Shown: positions 10,649 to 21,425 of the stretch, piece by piece
Layout of the letters: every line of letters begins with the position of its first letter
How positions within the stretch are numbered: position 1 is the stretch's first letter
Assembly (NCBI GenBank): GCA_963575745.1
Contig: CAUYUJ010021670.1
Coordinates: 1 to 64,000, forward strand
Length of the DNA stretch: 64,000 nucleotides
Direction of reading: 5' to 3'
From: Prorocentrum cordatum
Lineage: Eukaryota > Sar > Dinophyceae > Prorocentrales > Prorocentraceae
Position numbers and translations under genes: made by a program
Notes under the pieces: generated by a model
What the model was told of the DNA's origin: nothing
Seen by the model: the letters and a program-made list of their open reading frames with translations, nothing else
Databases searched by the model: none

Positions 10649-10661
10649 ATTTTGGCTCAAG
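10649..10661 (+). other. Relic of the dinoflagellate spliced leader upstream of LINE copy B
   Basis: ATTTTGGCTCAAG is a 13-base exact match to the 3' end of the dinoflagellate spliced leader. It lies 142 bases upstream of the LINE copy B ORF1 start in the same orientation, and the leader's 5' half is degraded or missing. The match alone is short, but the same arrangement occurs at LINE copy A, which makes chance less likely. Confidence 0.6.
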
Positions 10662-10803
10662 GCGGCACCCGGGGAGCGCTGAAAATCTCACGTCCTGGGC
10701 AGGCCGCCCTGCCTGCCCTGAGACACTTCTCGTTTTCTCGCGCGCAGCTCTGCCTCGAGCTGGACTTCAGTTGTTCCTCTCCCGCGCATTTTGCAGCGAC
10801 GAG

Positions 10804-11979
10804 ATGGCCGCCGTCCCGCCCCAGGCTTCGACGCCCGCTCTGGGAGGCGTGACGGCGGCGCCAGGTGGCCTGGCTTGGGAGCGCGACCAGCGACGCCGCG
10901 TCGGGGCCGAGGCGCTGCGGCACGACCTGGCGGCCACCGACGACGACGCCGCCGCCGACGGCAGGGGCCTCGGCGATGGGGGGGTGCCCGCAGGCGGCCC
11001 CTTTGTGGCTCGGGCGCCCGTGCTTCCGCCGCCACCGCAGGACCCTGCGCAACTCGACCTGGCGAAGTACATCATCGGTTCCTTGGAGACCTCGATGGGC
11101 AGCCGCATCCAGGGCAGAGAGACGAGCGTGACCAGCCTGCGGAGGACCACGGAGGCGAGCGCACGGGACATAGCGCCCGTGCAAGCCAAGCTGCGAGCCC
11201 AGGAGGCCAGGCTCGACGCGCTCGAGTCGAGCAGAGCCTCCTCCGCTGCGAGCACCGCCGCACCGCGGCCTGGGCTTGGCGCCGTTCCCTCCGTGGCGGA
11301 CCCCTGGAACACCTACATGCAGCAGCAGCGTGACGGTGCAGCAGTGGGCCCTCCGCCGCCAGCGTTGTCCGCTCGGGGCAGGCCGGGGAAGAACACCAAT
11401 CATGTGGTTTTCGTGGCAGGCTTCCCAGGCACCTGGGACAAGGAGGAGGTCGAGCGCCACTTGACGACGGAGCTGTCCAAGACAGACCCCCTGGAACGGC
11501 AGAGGATCACAGAGATCTACGGGGGGGGGGCGCTTCTGCGACCAGGCCAAGGTGGTCTTCGCGGGCACAAGCAAGATGTGGGCCTTCGTGAAGCGCGGGA
11601 AGGGGCTGACGATCCCGTGTCCTGGCGCCAAGAACGACAAGCTGTGGCATAAGGTGGACCAGGGCCCCACGAGGTCGAAGTGTCGCGCAGGGTGAGTTGT
11701 GCGGTGCGGCTGCTGCGGGAGCTCGGCTTGGCCAGCTCGCTGTGCACGGAGGAGAATTAGATGCGCACGTTCGATGGCGACTGGGGCCGAGGCCAGGTGG
11801 TGCACCGTAACAGCAGCGTGGGGCTCCCGATCAAGGTGCTGACGAGAGCTCGCAGCGCCGACCTGTTAGAGATCTGCCAGGATCCTCTGTCGAGCGCTCT
11901 GCTTGAACAGGAGCTGAAGGACATGGGGGTTCAGGACAAGCTGGGCGAGACCAACGACCCACCGAGAGCCCAGTGGTAA
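10804..11979 (+). pseudogene. LINE copy B ORF1: coiled-coil plus RRM-like protein, frameshifted
   Basis: From ATG 10804 (MAAVPPQAS) the product runs through a coiled-coil segment (about residues 95-150, SRIQGRETSVTSLRRTTEAS) into an RNA-recognition-like fold: NHVVFVAGFPGTWDKEEVE, then after the break AKVVFAGTSKMWAFVKRGKG. The break is at a G-run (about 11521-11530) where the frame shifts; the restored frame then meets a stop at 11692-11694. More ORF1-like sequence, with a TAG at 11758-11760 and a final TAA at 11977-11979, follows. ORF1 proteins bind LINE RNA. This copy is broken, so it is decaying or the G-run length is misassembled. Confidence 0.65.
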
Positions 11980-11982
11980 GGC

Positions 11983-12855
11983 GTGCGAGGACGGCGCTTC
12001 GCTAAGGACATCGGGGATCTCACAGCTCTGGGGTGGAATGCGAGAGGCGTCCTTGCTCGGCAGCGTCAGCGTGTCCTCGACACGCTTGCAAGTGAATTCG
12101 TTCCACAATGTATCCTTTTTCAAGAATGGTGCGTTGCTGGTGGCGCTGAGCAGACCTACGACGGCTATGTTGCACATGTGTCCCCTCCAGCCTGTGTTTG
12201 GCAAAGATGTGCGATAGCCGTCCACGGATCTCTTGGACCTTCCGTCGTGGGACAGCCTCAGAGTCACGGTCGCTCCATGTACCTGGACTTACAGCTGGAT
12301 GTATGGGGCCACGCTCGCGCGATCACGAGCCATCTTTTTTCCCACATAGTACGATGTGAATACACGGAGACTATCGAGCAGCGACGGGAGCGTTCGATTT
12401 CAATGCCAAGCGATTGCCATGCCATTGTCGGTCTCGACGCCCATGACGGCCTCGGGAGTTCGGACGGAGACTCAGTTGGCCCCTTCTCGGTTTCGGAGCA
12501 GACCTGGCGAGGCGAAATGTTGCATGATCTGACGGCGGAGTTTGACCTGGCAGCTGCTAATTCTTTCTCTCGAGGCAAGTGGGGCCAGCGCACGTGCTTC
12601 TTCGACAATCGCAAGGAACCCAGACAGATAGACTGCATGCTCATCGACATTGACTCGCTTCGCAAGGTGGACTGCCAGGCCCGCTTCAGAGACGCCACCG
12701 AGAGCGATCACCTGCCCATACTGCTACGCTGCCAGGCAGGACGTCCTATCCCCACGATCGAGGGCGCGCTGGAGCTCGCCCTGGAAGATGAGATGGAATG
12801 CCCCCCTCGCAAGCCCGCCCCCTGGCAGCTGGACGACCCGAGGGAGTTTATTTAA
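11983..12855 (+). pseudogene. LINE copy B endonuclease domain
   Basis: A 290-codon open frame with the AP-endonuclease signature in order: LGWNARGVL (start of domain, near 12030), VGLDAHDGLG (near 12430, the GDFNA-type motif), RQIDCMLID (near 12635) and ATESDHLPILL (near 12695, the SDH motif). These residues nick target DNA in LINE retrotransposition. The domain itself is uninterrupted, but the frame stops at 12855 before RNase H, so it is labelled as part of a broken element. Confidence 0.75.
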
Positions 12856-12927
12856 CACCAGGATCTGCGCGGCCCTCCAGATCAGCTAGACGCCGCCCGC
12901 CGAGCAGACGTACACCGAGGGCGACTT

Positions 12928-13440
12928 CACGAACGCCGCGGGGATCTTCACGGACGGGTCTGCACGCCGCGGGCGGCGGCGAAAAGAGCGCCACCGATGC
13001 AAGGCCGCTGGCTGGGGCTTCGCGCTCTACCACGTCGCCGGGCCCAATGATCAGGACATGCCGCTGCTGGAGGCTTGCGGTCAGGTTGCCGCAGCGCCGA
13101 CCGACGCGCGTTTTGTGGGCGCCAGCTGCATCTTCCAACTCTGGCGAGCTCTCCGCAAATGCTGTTGTGGCTCCTGGGGCAGCGCAAATCGGCGGGGGCG
13201 CGCGCGCGCACGCGCTCGCATCCTGGCGACCACGGGCTCGACTTACGCCCGGAATCTGCTGCAGGAGGTTTTCCAGCCGAAGGGGAACTTCGAGCTTGCC
13301 ACGCTGGCGGTCCACCTCTGGAAGCTGTGCCAGCCCCGCTTCGACCTGATCTTCCGATCGGTCAAGAGCCACAATGGGAACGCCGGCAATGAGACAGCCG
13401 ACCGCTTGGCGAAGACGGGCAGTGACGGGCGCCCCATACA
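12928..13440 (+). pseudogene. LINE copy B RNase H domain located between endonuclease and RT
   Basis: IFTDGSA (near 12943) starts an RNase H fold; AAGWGFALYHVAG follows (near 13005). SNSGELSANAV, the acidic helix motif, is in a shifted frame near 13137. The C-terminal VKSHNGNAGNETADRLAKTG (near 13362-13420) is back in the first frame. RNase H would remove the RNA strand of the cDNA hybrid. At least two frameshifts or small indels interrupt it. In described non-LTR elements of the I and R1 groups the RNase H follows the RT; here it precedes it. Confidence 0.7.
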
Positions 13441-15179
13441 CTTGCACTGGAAGCGCCCCTACCAGCAGCCCGACCGGGGTGCCGCGGAGCACCGCCGCTT
13501 GCGCGAAGCCCATGCTGAGGCCTGCCGCCGCGAGCGGAAGCGCCGACTGGACACGCTGCGCCGCGAGGGCGCTGGCGCCGAGCTTCGGGCCCACCTCCAG
13601 CCGCCGCCCGCCGACGCCTGCCGCGATCGCGAGGGCGTCGCGCCGCTGGGGGCCCCGGCGACGGCGATCTGCAGCGCCGCAGCGGCCGCCGGACACGGCC
13701 CGCGCCGAGGCCGGTGGAGGCCCCCGCCTGGGGGCCCGCAGCTGCTGCAACTCCGGGCCCTGGAGAGGGCGCGCGCCCGAGGGGATGGCCCTCGAGTGCG
13801 CCGCCTGCTCGGCCCGCCCGTCTGCAAGCTGAAGCGGGTCATGTGGGGGCGGTGCGCAGCCGCCCACTTCGAGCGCCTCTGCGATCGCGGGAAGGCGGAC
13901 AAGGCCTTCAAGAGCGGTCGCCCTGTGTTCAGCCTGGACACCGCCGATGGCGGCACGGCGGCCACAGGAGCAGCCAGGCGCGCGGAGGTCCACAGGTTCT
14001 ACACCAGCCTGTTTCGAGATGAACCAGGTGATCGGGCTCTTCCAGAGTGGATCAATAGACATTGGACGGCGCCGGAGCAACAGCAGGAAGTCCCCCTCAG
14101 CCTGCCGCTCCTGAAGGCATGCGTTGGTCGATTGGAAAAACAAGTCGTGCGATGAGACTGACGTGATAGTCGGAGAGATGCTGCAGGCCTTAGAGGATGA
14201 CGTTCTAGAACGCCTATTGGGGGATTTTCGTTTGCGGCTGCAAAATCATGATCCAGAAAGTGTCGAACATGATGGCTCTTGAGACCCAGCGAGGTGTGAT
14301 GGAGAGTGATAGATGCGAGCAGCAGTTTGCCTTTCGCAGGGCGCATCAAGCTCGTGAAGTAATATGCAGTCTGCGACACCTTGTAGAGAAGTTCTGCGAG
14401 TATAAGGACCCCCCTCTGTTGTCGGAGGGTGCATTGGGAAGCTTTGCGATTTTATTAAACATCCTGCCTTGGCGAGGCGTCTCGAGGAACATGGGGCGCC
14501 CCGTGTTGCGACTGATTTTTTGGATCAGGGAGACGCGCAGGTCGCACGCGCGCGCCCGTCTGCCTGGGAATGCCCTCGCAGACCCGAATCGGCGAGGGAA
14601 GTCCCTGATCCAAGGCGACCCCGCGGCTCCCGAGCTTAGCAGTATTTTCCTCGATGAACGCATTGGTGAATTTCAAGGCCTGCGTCGAAAGAACGGCCGG
14701 GGGCTGTGTTTGACCTGCCCTGGTGAAGAGGATGAAGTTTTAGGTGTTTTGAGCTTTGCCGATAGTTTCTGGCTTCTCGCACGCTCGGCCTCGATGGCCA
14801 CGGCGATGACCGAGGAGTGGCTGAGGATTTTAAATGAGCGAGGTCTGGAGGTCCCAGTTGACGAGATGGAGCGGCGCGATGCTTATCCTTCTCATATCGG
14901 CACGCTTCGCGCCCGTCAACGGATCATTCCCTGTAGAGAGCGTGCTGTAGGCCTCAGAGTCTGGGGTGCTTTTATAGCGTTTGGCATGAAGTGCGTGACA
15001 GAATCCAGCGCGCGTGGCGCACTTGGGCAGCCCACCGAAATACTTTCACAAATCCGAAGACTAGTTTACAGAAAAGATTGCGCACCCTAGATCGATGTTT
15101 TAGGGCTGCCATCACATATTGTATTGGCCTCCGGCCAGTGCCGCCGATCCAGGGCGCCCCTGATGTTATTGTTGTTGAA
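13441..15179 (+). pseudogene. LINE copy B reverse transcriptase, degenerate
   Basis: Begins with an Arg/Ala-rich linker (open to 14155). A pre-RT segment ends AEVHRFYTSLFRDE (near 13988). RT remnants then appear in several frames: CEQQFAFRRAHQAREVICSL (near 14315), SLIQGDPAAPEL (motif B, near 14605) and LSFADSFWLLA (motif C, near 14750). Motif C has FADS, so the second catalytic aspartate is lost. Thumb-like RAWRTWAAHRNTFTNPKTS follows in another frame (near 15013). Multiple stops and frameshifts make this non-functional. Confidence 0.7.
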
Positions 15180-15288
15180 ATGGGCGATGACGACGACAAC
15201 GGACAACCCGCGGTCGACGAGCGGGGCAATTACGACGACGACTGACGAGGGAGCTAATGACGACGAACCGACAACGACGACGACGACG

Positions 15289-15332
<44 letters not shown>

Positions 15333-16165
15333 TGACGGCGAACGGCTGCCGACGACCGACGACGGGCGACGGCGGCGGGTGGAAGGTTCTTCGTTCATCG
15401 CTTTCGCTTCCGAGCAATACCAAGTCAGGCCGTGCACCTTTGGCCCGGCAGCGCGTGAGTGAGCGCCTCTTGGAGCCTCTTGGTTCTTGGGGCTTCTTGG
15501 GGGGTCTTTGGGCTTCTTGGGGGCCTCTCGGGGTCCTCTTGGGAGCCTCTTGGGGACCTCTTGGGGGCCTCTGGGGGCCCCTTGTGGGCGCCTCGGGGGG
15601 CATCTTGCGAGCTCTCGGGGTCATCTTGGAATGGGGGACTAGAAGGGTCCGTTCGGATTCACCCTCTCGAGGCCATCTTGGGGGCCTCTCGGGGTCGTCT
15701 TGGGGGGCCTCCAGGGCTATATTGGCTTATTGGGGGCCTCTTGGGCTGTCTTGGGGCGATCTTGGAGGCCTCTTGGACCGTCTTCGGCGTTTCTAAGACG
15801 GAAAAGGCGATAATGTTAAAATGACTCGGAACTTATTCGCAACTTTATTATTGTGCCCTCTTGGGGCCCTCTTGGGGGTCCTCTTGGGATCTCCTTGAGG
15901 CGTCTTGGAGGCCTCTTGGGCCGTCTTCAGGCCATCTTGGGCGTCCAGGAGCTCTCTTGGGCCGTGTCGGTCGCCTCCTGGACCGTCTTGGTGGCCTCCT
16001 GGGCCCTTTTTGGCCCGTCTTGGGGCGGTTTGGGATTCCGGGGGGGGGGGAAGAAAGGGTGGACCCCATGAACCCCCCCCCCCTCCCCCCCCCATTCCAA
16101 CCCTCCTACCCCCGGCAGGAGCCCCCCGCCCCCCCCCACCCCCCCCCCCAGCAGCGCTGAGGCTA
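15180..16165. repeat. Low-complexity block interrupting LINE copy B
   Basis: (GAC)n at about 15185-15360, then about 550 bases of CTTGGGGGCCTCTTGGG-type degenerate 10-12 base repeats (15470-16030), then long G-runs and C-runs (16048-16150). It splits RT-end from C-terminal LINE sequence. The same CTTGGGGCC repeat type fills much of 33-39 kb and 21.2-21.4 kb. Confidence 0.85.
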
Positions 16166-16674
16166 AGGTTGTAGTTGACATAAACTCACACGCCGGATCG
16201 GCGGATTGCACAGGTAGCCTGCATATCACAGTCTCTGCGATGAATCGGATCTCCAGGTGCCGCAACGCCATGCTTAGGATAACGATCCGCCCCCCACGAG
16301 GCGAGAACGCTGCAGAGCATATGAAGGCTGCGATGGCCACGGTTAAGGAGGTCCGTCTCAGGTATAACATCGAGCCCTGGCCACAGACTTGCCGCAGGAT
16401 GCAGCGCGGACGGGCTGGCCACCTGCAATCTGTCGCCCTGTCCGCTCCAGACAGAGTTGCTTATCGAGTGTTGCGTTTCCACGACCGCTCGTGGGTGACA
16501 GCCATGACCCGCTGGCAAGGCTCGCAGCTGCACCACCGTGCCGTCAGGATCTGGCGGTGGGAACGTGATTTTTACAAGTTTTACGGGGGCGAGAGGCTCC
16601 TCCAGCCCTTCCAAGGGCAGTCTTGGCGAGATGGCCAAAGGGCCTGGCTTGAATGGCGTAAGAATTTCAGATAA
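16166..16674 (+). pseudogene. LINE copy B post-RT region
   Basis: An open frame ending in TAA at 16672-16674. It reads basic, Trp/Arg-rich sequence (RSWVTAMTRWQGSQLH, IWRWERDFYKFYGG) of the kind that follows the RT in dinoflagellate LINE-like elements, in line with the RT fragment across the repeat block. No catalytic motif. Assignment rests on position and composition. Confidence 0.45.
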
Positions 16675-16871
16675 CTCCTGATGCCGCTTGTATCTATGAC
16701 CTCTGTGTGCGGCGTCGGGCCCTGGCGGCGCCCCTGCAGGGCGCCTTCGCAACGCAACGCAGCGCAGCGCCAGGGGGGATGTGCCGCGCCCCGTGCTCCG
16801 ACGTCTGGGAAATATGCAGTATCGCGACACAAATCACGACCCGAGCCCTCGATTTCAGCAGCGCTGGAGAA

Positions 16872-16935
16872 CACATCATCATCATCATCATCATCAGCAT
16901 CATCAGCATCATCAGCATCAGCATCGTCGGCATCA
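16872..16935. repeat. (CAT)n microsatellite
   Basis: Pure and near-pure ATC/CAT triplets with some CAG interruptions. Confidence 0.9.
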
Positions 16936-16943
16936 TCTTCATC

Positions 16944-17613
16944 TATGTTCCGCAACTCGGTCTTCTTCTGTTTACACGAAAACGTTAAGGCTCTGTCTAC
17001 TATCCCTGGTGTCCCTGTAAATTACTGGAACGATTCCTACTTTCAGAGGTCCGTTTGCAACCACTTGTTTAAGTTGGACTCCAGACATGTTCGCGAGTCT
17101 CTGGCCCCTCGGTTTAAGTACTGGAAATTAGAGCTCTCGTGCCAGGAAGTAGATACTGCGTTGATTCGTTTCGGGTGGGCTGCCAAACAGCTAGCCCCCT
17201 TTAGTTTAGTCGCCACTCTGAAAACTTGGACTAACAGTTGGAACACTGCCGCTCGATGCAGGAACCGAGCGACCCGCTGCAGGTTCGGGTGCGACGCCGA
17301 AGGAAGCGACGCCATGAAGCACTACCTTCGCTGCCCTCCTATTATTGCCTGTCTCCGTCCTATTCTGCCCTTGCTCCCCTCTTGGTGGGGGGCCGTCTCT
17401 TTTTACTGCTGCCTCTGGTCTTGCCGCGCAGCCAATCGCCTCGTCTGATTCGCTTCTGGCGATGTATATTGCCACTGATGCGATACATGCCGCTTTTAAC
17501 TCACTCCGAGCTCGAGACGTAATTTCGAGAGCCGCTGCCGCTTCGATGGCGCACGCCAGGGTTAGGGCCCTGTGTCGGAAGTGCGCCCGCGTCCAGCTGC
17601 TCGCTGCGTCCTG
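16944..17613 (+). pseudogene. LINE-like C-terminal fragment with zinc knuckle
   Basis: One frame to 17448 reads a basic helical region and then a Cys/His cluster RCRFGCDAEGSDAMKHYLRCP (near 17275-17335), a plausible nucleic-acid-binding knuckle. A second frame continues to TGA at 17611-17613 (MYIATDAIHAAFNSLRARDV). A frameshift separates them near 17440. It may be the true 3' end of copy B or the tail of another LINE. Confidence 0.45.
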
Positions 17614-17649
17614 AAGGCGAAGGACTGCCCGCGGGGGGGAGTCCGTATC

Positions 17650-17686
17650 ATCAGCAGCATCATCATCATCATCATCATCATCATAC

Positions 17687-17726
<40 letters not shown>

Positions 17727-17728
17727 GG
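17650..17728. repeat. (CAT)n microsatellite
   Basis: CATCATCAT array with one or two interruptions, directly 3' of the LINE-like fragment. Confidence 0.9.
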
Positions 17729-18494
17729 TCCCATGTCAATCGGCGAGGGGCGGGGCGCGCCAGCTGCTCGAGGTGCGTGCCCCGCCAAGGGGGGGGGCGC
17801 GCTGCGGTCGGCCGCCGCGGTCGGAGCCGCGCGGAGGCGGAGCGGGGTTCTGGCCCTCGCAGGGCCAGTGCCAAGGGGGAGGGGATCGGACATTTTGCGA
17901 ACATGCGTCGGCTTCCATGGCTCCGAGCGTCGCTGAAGAGAACCCATAATCCGGACACGGACTTGGGCGTTTTCTTGGATTCGGTTATATGGTAGAGCTG
18001 TCGTATCTCTGGACCTTGACTGCTGTAGATTCTGTAGAAGGAAAACGCATTGGAGTGGAGGCTGTTCTCTTCGCTTAAATCTTTCTGAACTCTACGCAGC
18101 AGACGCGCGTGCCGCGCCGCCGCGGCAGCGACCTCGCCGCGGGCATTCGAGGTGGAGTGCCGCAAGTGTGCCCTGGATCGGCCAGTGTGGAGCCATCTGG
18201 CGAGCGAAGGTGGCCGATCCTGTTCAAGGCTGAACGACCCACGCGGTGTCAGGAACTGGCGCCAGGGTTCAGAGGAGGGACAGGTACCCATGCAGCCACC
18301 CTTCCCTCGTATTCGCATGTTTCGCCTTGTTGGCGCCACCGTTGGGTTCGCCTCGAAATCCTGGTCAGAACGCACCATGGGAGAGGTCCGGGGAGTGGCG
18401 GTATCAGTACCTGTTGGCTTCCACAGGGGTCGCCACGACACGAACCCGCCGCAGGCTCAGAAGGGGGGGCCGCATCGACCCCCCGAGCGCCCAG
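17729..18494. other. No gene recognised
   Basis: GC-rich unique sequence. Open frames exist on both strands but have no motif, and their composition switches along their length. Confidence 0.5.
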
Positions 18495-18700
18495 TCATCG
18501 CCGATACAATGGAGGCCGATGCCAAGAGACCTCCTGCTTGCCTCCAGGGTGCCCTGGGTTTCAATGGTTTCGATGGTTTTGCTATGGAAGGCATGACGTG
18601 CCCACACCAACACTCCATGGACTTCCTGGGGTCTCAGGGTTGGGCCCCTTGTGGAAGGGTTCTTGTGGTCTGGCCCCTACTGAAGGGCCCGACAGCCCGC
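18495..18700 (+). repeat. Dispersed repeat family 4, copy 1
   Basis: Shares TGCTTGCCTCCAGGGTGCCC, TTTCGATGGTT and TGGGGTCTCAGGGTTGGG in the same order with 49270-49480. The two copies are clearly homologous over about 170 bases with substitutions and small indels. Confidence 0.8.
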
Positions 18701-18763
18701 CCCGCCCAGGACCGTGAGGGGTTTCGCCAGCGAGATGCTCTCGCCGACCTATTGGCGAATGGG

Positions 18764-18907
18764 GACGAGGACGAGGTGGAGGAGGAGGAGGGGGAGGAAG
18801 AGGAAAGGGAAGAGGCAAAACGAGAGGAGGAACAGGAGGAGGAGGAGGAGGAGGAGGAAGAGGAGGAGGAGGAAACGGAGGCGGAGGCGGAGGCGGAGGA
18901 GGAGGAG
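18764..18907. repeat. GGA-rich tract ending at assembly gap
   Basis: GAGGAGGAGG array running up to the N block. Confidence 0.9.
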
Positions 18908-19007
18908 NNNNNNNNNNNNNNNNNNNNNNNNNNNNNNNNNNNNNNNNNNNNNNNNNNNNNNNNNNNNNNNNNNNNNNNNNNNNNNNNNNNNNNNNNNNNN
19001 NNNNNNN
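18908..19007. other. Assembly gap of 100 N
   Basis: Exactly 100 N, a conventional scaffold spacer. The left flank is GGA-rich and the right flank CCT-rich, so the break falls inside an inverted purine/pyrimidine repeat. Confidence 0.99.
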
Positions 19008-19062
19008 TCCGCCTCCTCCTCCTGCTCCTCCTCCTCCTCCGCCTCCTCCTCCGCCCGCAGCT
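19008..19062. repeat. CCT-rich tract after assembly gap
   Basis: CCTCCTCCTG-type array on the far side of the N block. Confidence 0.85.
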
Positions 19063-19197
19063 CCGCGGCGCTACCCGCGGGCCGCGGCCGGCAGCGCTGG
19101 GTGGTCGCTGTGTTGCCCCTCTCGGGGCCCAGATCGTTGGATGCCTGACTGGTTCGGTCGCGATCGGTACGGACATATCGCGACCAGCCGGTCGCAA

Positions 19198-19289
19198 CCC
19201 CAGACATGATCGCGTCTTTCGGTCCCGGGGAACGGGTCGGGACTTCAGGGACCCCGTCCTGAACAAAATCAGGACGTCGCACGTCTGGG
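19198..19289 (-). mobile_element. Family 1 element, internally deleted reverse copy
   Basis: CCCAGACATGATCGCGTC at the left and GACGTCGCACGTCTGGG at the right. The central ~100 bases of the family are missing, leaving a 92-bp derivative that keeps both termini. Confidence 0.85.
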
Positions 19290-19335
19290 ACCGGCTTCGA
19301 TGCACATCTCAGGGGCAACGGTAGGGTGGGATAGG

Positions 19336-19495
19336 CATAAGAGGGGATGCCTCGACCCTCCATCGCCCACTGATCGCCGATAGGGGCACGATAGCCCAAG
19401 CCTGCCCAGGACCGTGCGGATTCACTATCTGGAGGCCTGTCGCCGATCTATCGGCGTTTTATTGGCGATGTATCGCGGATTCCAGGTCTATGTGT
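19336..19495. repeat. Dispersed repeat family 3, copy 1
   Basis: Carries CATCGACC...CATCGCCC...GATCGC...GATAGGG and later CGGATTC...GGCGATGTATCG. It matches 29733-29865 and 49560-49710 in order. Small internal palindromes (CGCCGATCTATCGGCG). Confidence 0.75.
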
Positions 19496-19799
19496 TCACC
19501 CCTGTGCCAGTCCCCCCTATCGTTGCCCCTCAGCATCGGTCGCGACCGATACCAGAATTTGAAGAAACGTCGGTAGTGACCCATTTCGTCGGTCGCGACC
19601 CGAAAATTCGAGCATCCGGTGATCCGAGGACGGGGCCTCTTCGGGGGCTTCTTGGAGTACCCTGGCATTCCCGCGCCGCGACCAAAGCACGATCCGAGGC
19701 CTAGGGCCACTTCTTGCCTGCTGGGGTCCTCACCGGCTCTGCGGGGACCGTTAACACACCGCCCCGGACGGAAAACAGGTCCCAGGGAAGGGTTCAGAC

Positions 19800-19986
19800 C
19801 CCAGACATGCGACGTCCTGATTTTTTCAGGACGGGGCCCCTGGAAGCCCCGACCCGTTCCTTGGGATAGGTTTTTCATCCCGAGTCGTTCCTTGACGGTC
19901 CCGACGCCCGGCGAGGGCCCCCCGAGGCCGAAAATGGTCAAAAACCTCTCGTCTTGATTTCTTCTTACGACGAGATCATGTCTGGG
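19800..19986 (+). mobile_element. Family 1 element, full-length forward copy
   Basis: A 187-bp copy with intact ends CCCAGACATG and CATGTCTGGG. Interior blocks match the consensus order: GCGACGTCCTGATTTTTT, CATCCCGAGTCGTT, GGCGAGGGCCCCCCGAGGCC, ACGACGAGATCATG. Confidence 0.9.
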
Positions 19987-20364
19987 ACCGTTGGGCAGCC
20001 ACGCTGTAACAAATCACGACGTCGGAAGGCTGGGCCTCGTCCAGCCGCACTGGCCACTCGTATGCCGAAGACACTCGTGCTGCGAGTGCGCGGCCGCCCT
20101 CCGCCCGGCCTCTTTCCCTCGCGGCCGGACATTTCGTATGTACGCTCTGCCCCAGCTGCTGGAGCGCGCGCCGCGCGACGGGACAAGTCTTGATGGGCCT
20201 GTTTCCCACCACCACCACCACCATAAGGTTGATGGGGGGGAAGGAGGTGGAGGATGAGGAGGAGGAAGAGGAGGAGAACGATCCCCTCCCCCTCCTACTT
20301 CTGGTGGCGACGGTGGAAAACAAGCCCACCAAGTCTGGGCCTCATCTCGGGAGCACGTTGCAGG

Positions 20365-20551
20365 CCCAGACATGCGACGCCCTGATTTTTTCAGGACGGG
20401 GCCCCTGGGAGTCCCGAGCCGTTCCTTGGGACGGGTTTTTCATCCCGAGTCGTTTTTTGAAGGCCCTGAGGCCCGTCGAGGGCCCCCCGAGGCCGAAGAT
20501 AGCCAAAAACCTCCCGTCTGGATTTTTTCTTACGACGAGATCATGTCTGGG
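20365..20551 (+). mobile_element. Family 1 element with perfect 26-bp flanking direct repeats
   Basis: A full-length 187-bp copy. Bases 20339-20364 and 20552-20577 are identical (begin GCCTCATCTCGGG, end GTTGCAGG) and abut the element directly on both sides. Confidence 0.92.
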
Positions 20552-20577
20552 GCCTCATCTCGGGAGCACGTTGCAGG

Positions 20578-21189
20578 CTCCTCTGGGGTCCCTGGCGTGC
20601 TTCGGGGCGTTGCTGCCGTCTGAGGGTCTCGCGGCCGTGGGGGGAGCTTCCCCGGGGGGACGCAGGCCGTCCAGAGGTGAGCCTCCTGCAGGGCCGTGCT
20701 GTACTTGGGTGCGCCTTTGTGCCGTGGAGGGCGGTCCTGGGCCGTCTTGCGCCGTTTTGCTTGGGGGGGCTCTCGGGCCATCTCGGTACCACTCCCCGAG
20801 ATCCTGTCACACCGGACGTTCTCGCCCAATTTCGGGCTCCGGGGCCCTCAAATATCGATCCGGCTCGAACAGTGACGCGGCAAGAAGTGGTCCGGGGTTC
20901 CTGTCGTGGTTTCTAAAATTGTTGCGATTTTTTCGCAACGTCGGATCTCAGGGCTTGCAGGCCGTCGTCTCCCTTTCTGGGGCCCACGGGGAAAGCAGCC
21001 TGCGGAGCTGGGGAGGGCGCGTCCAGAGGTACACCGGCAAAGCTCCCGCCGTCAGCTTGCCCTTTGAAATCGCGACTCCCTGGGAAGGTGGGCCCGGGGA
21101 CGTGGAGCAACAATCAACGTGGGCTAACCTGGCCGAATGGCCTTCGGCCCATCCCGCCACCGTGCTAGGGTCGTGGATCGGAGGGCTCC
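20578..21189. other. No gene recognised
   Basis: GC-rich sequence between the repeat element and a minisatellite. Open frames have no motif. Presumably intronic or intergenic 5' of the topoisomerase exons. Confidence 0.5.
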
Positions 21190-21425
21190 TGGGCGACTCT
21201 TCGAGGTTCTCTTCGGGGCATCGTGGTTAATCCACGACTCTTCGAGGGTCTCTGGGGGGCATCGTGGGCCCTCTTGAGCCGTCTCGGGGCCCTCTTGGGG
21301 GGGCCCCTTGTGGGGGTTCTCTTGCGCCGTCGTAGGCGCTCACAGGGGATTTCTAGGGCCGTCTTGGATATCTCCGTAGCTGATCAGGGGGGCTCTTGGG
21401 GCTCTCTTGGGTAATTTTCTTTACG
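21190..21425. repeat. CTCTTGGGGCC-type degenerate minisatellite
   Basis: Successive CTCTTGGGG / GTCTTGGG units of about 10-12 bases, the same type as at 15.5-16.0 and 38.4-39.0 kb and the complement of 33-37 kb. Confidence 0.8.

Noticed and set aside
15459-15824. Trp/Gly/Leu-rich frames such as SWGPLGASWG
   Set aside because: They are translations of the CTTGGGGGCC minisatellite; equivalent frames occur wherever that repeat occurs.
18152-19324. A 390-codon frame spanning the assembly gap
   Set aside because: It crosses 100 N of unknown true length, and most of it is GGA/CCT repeat.
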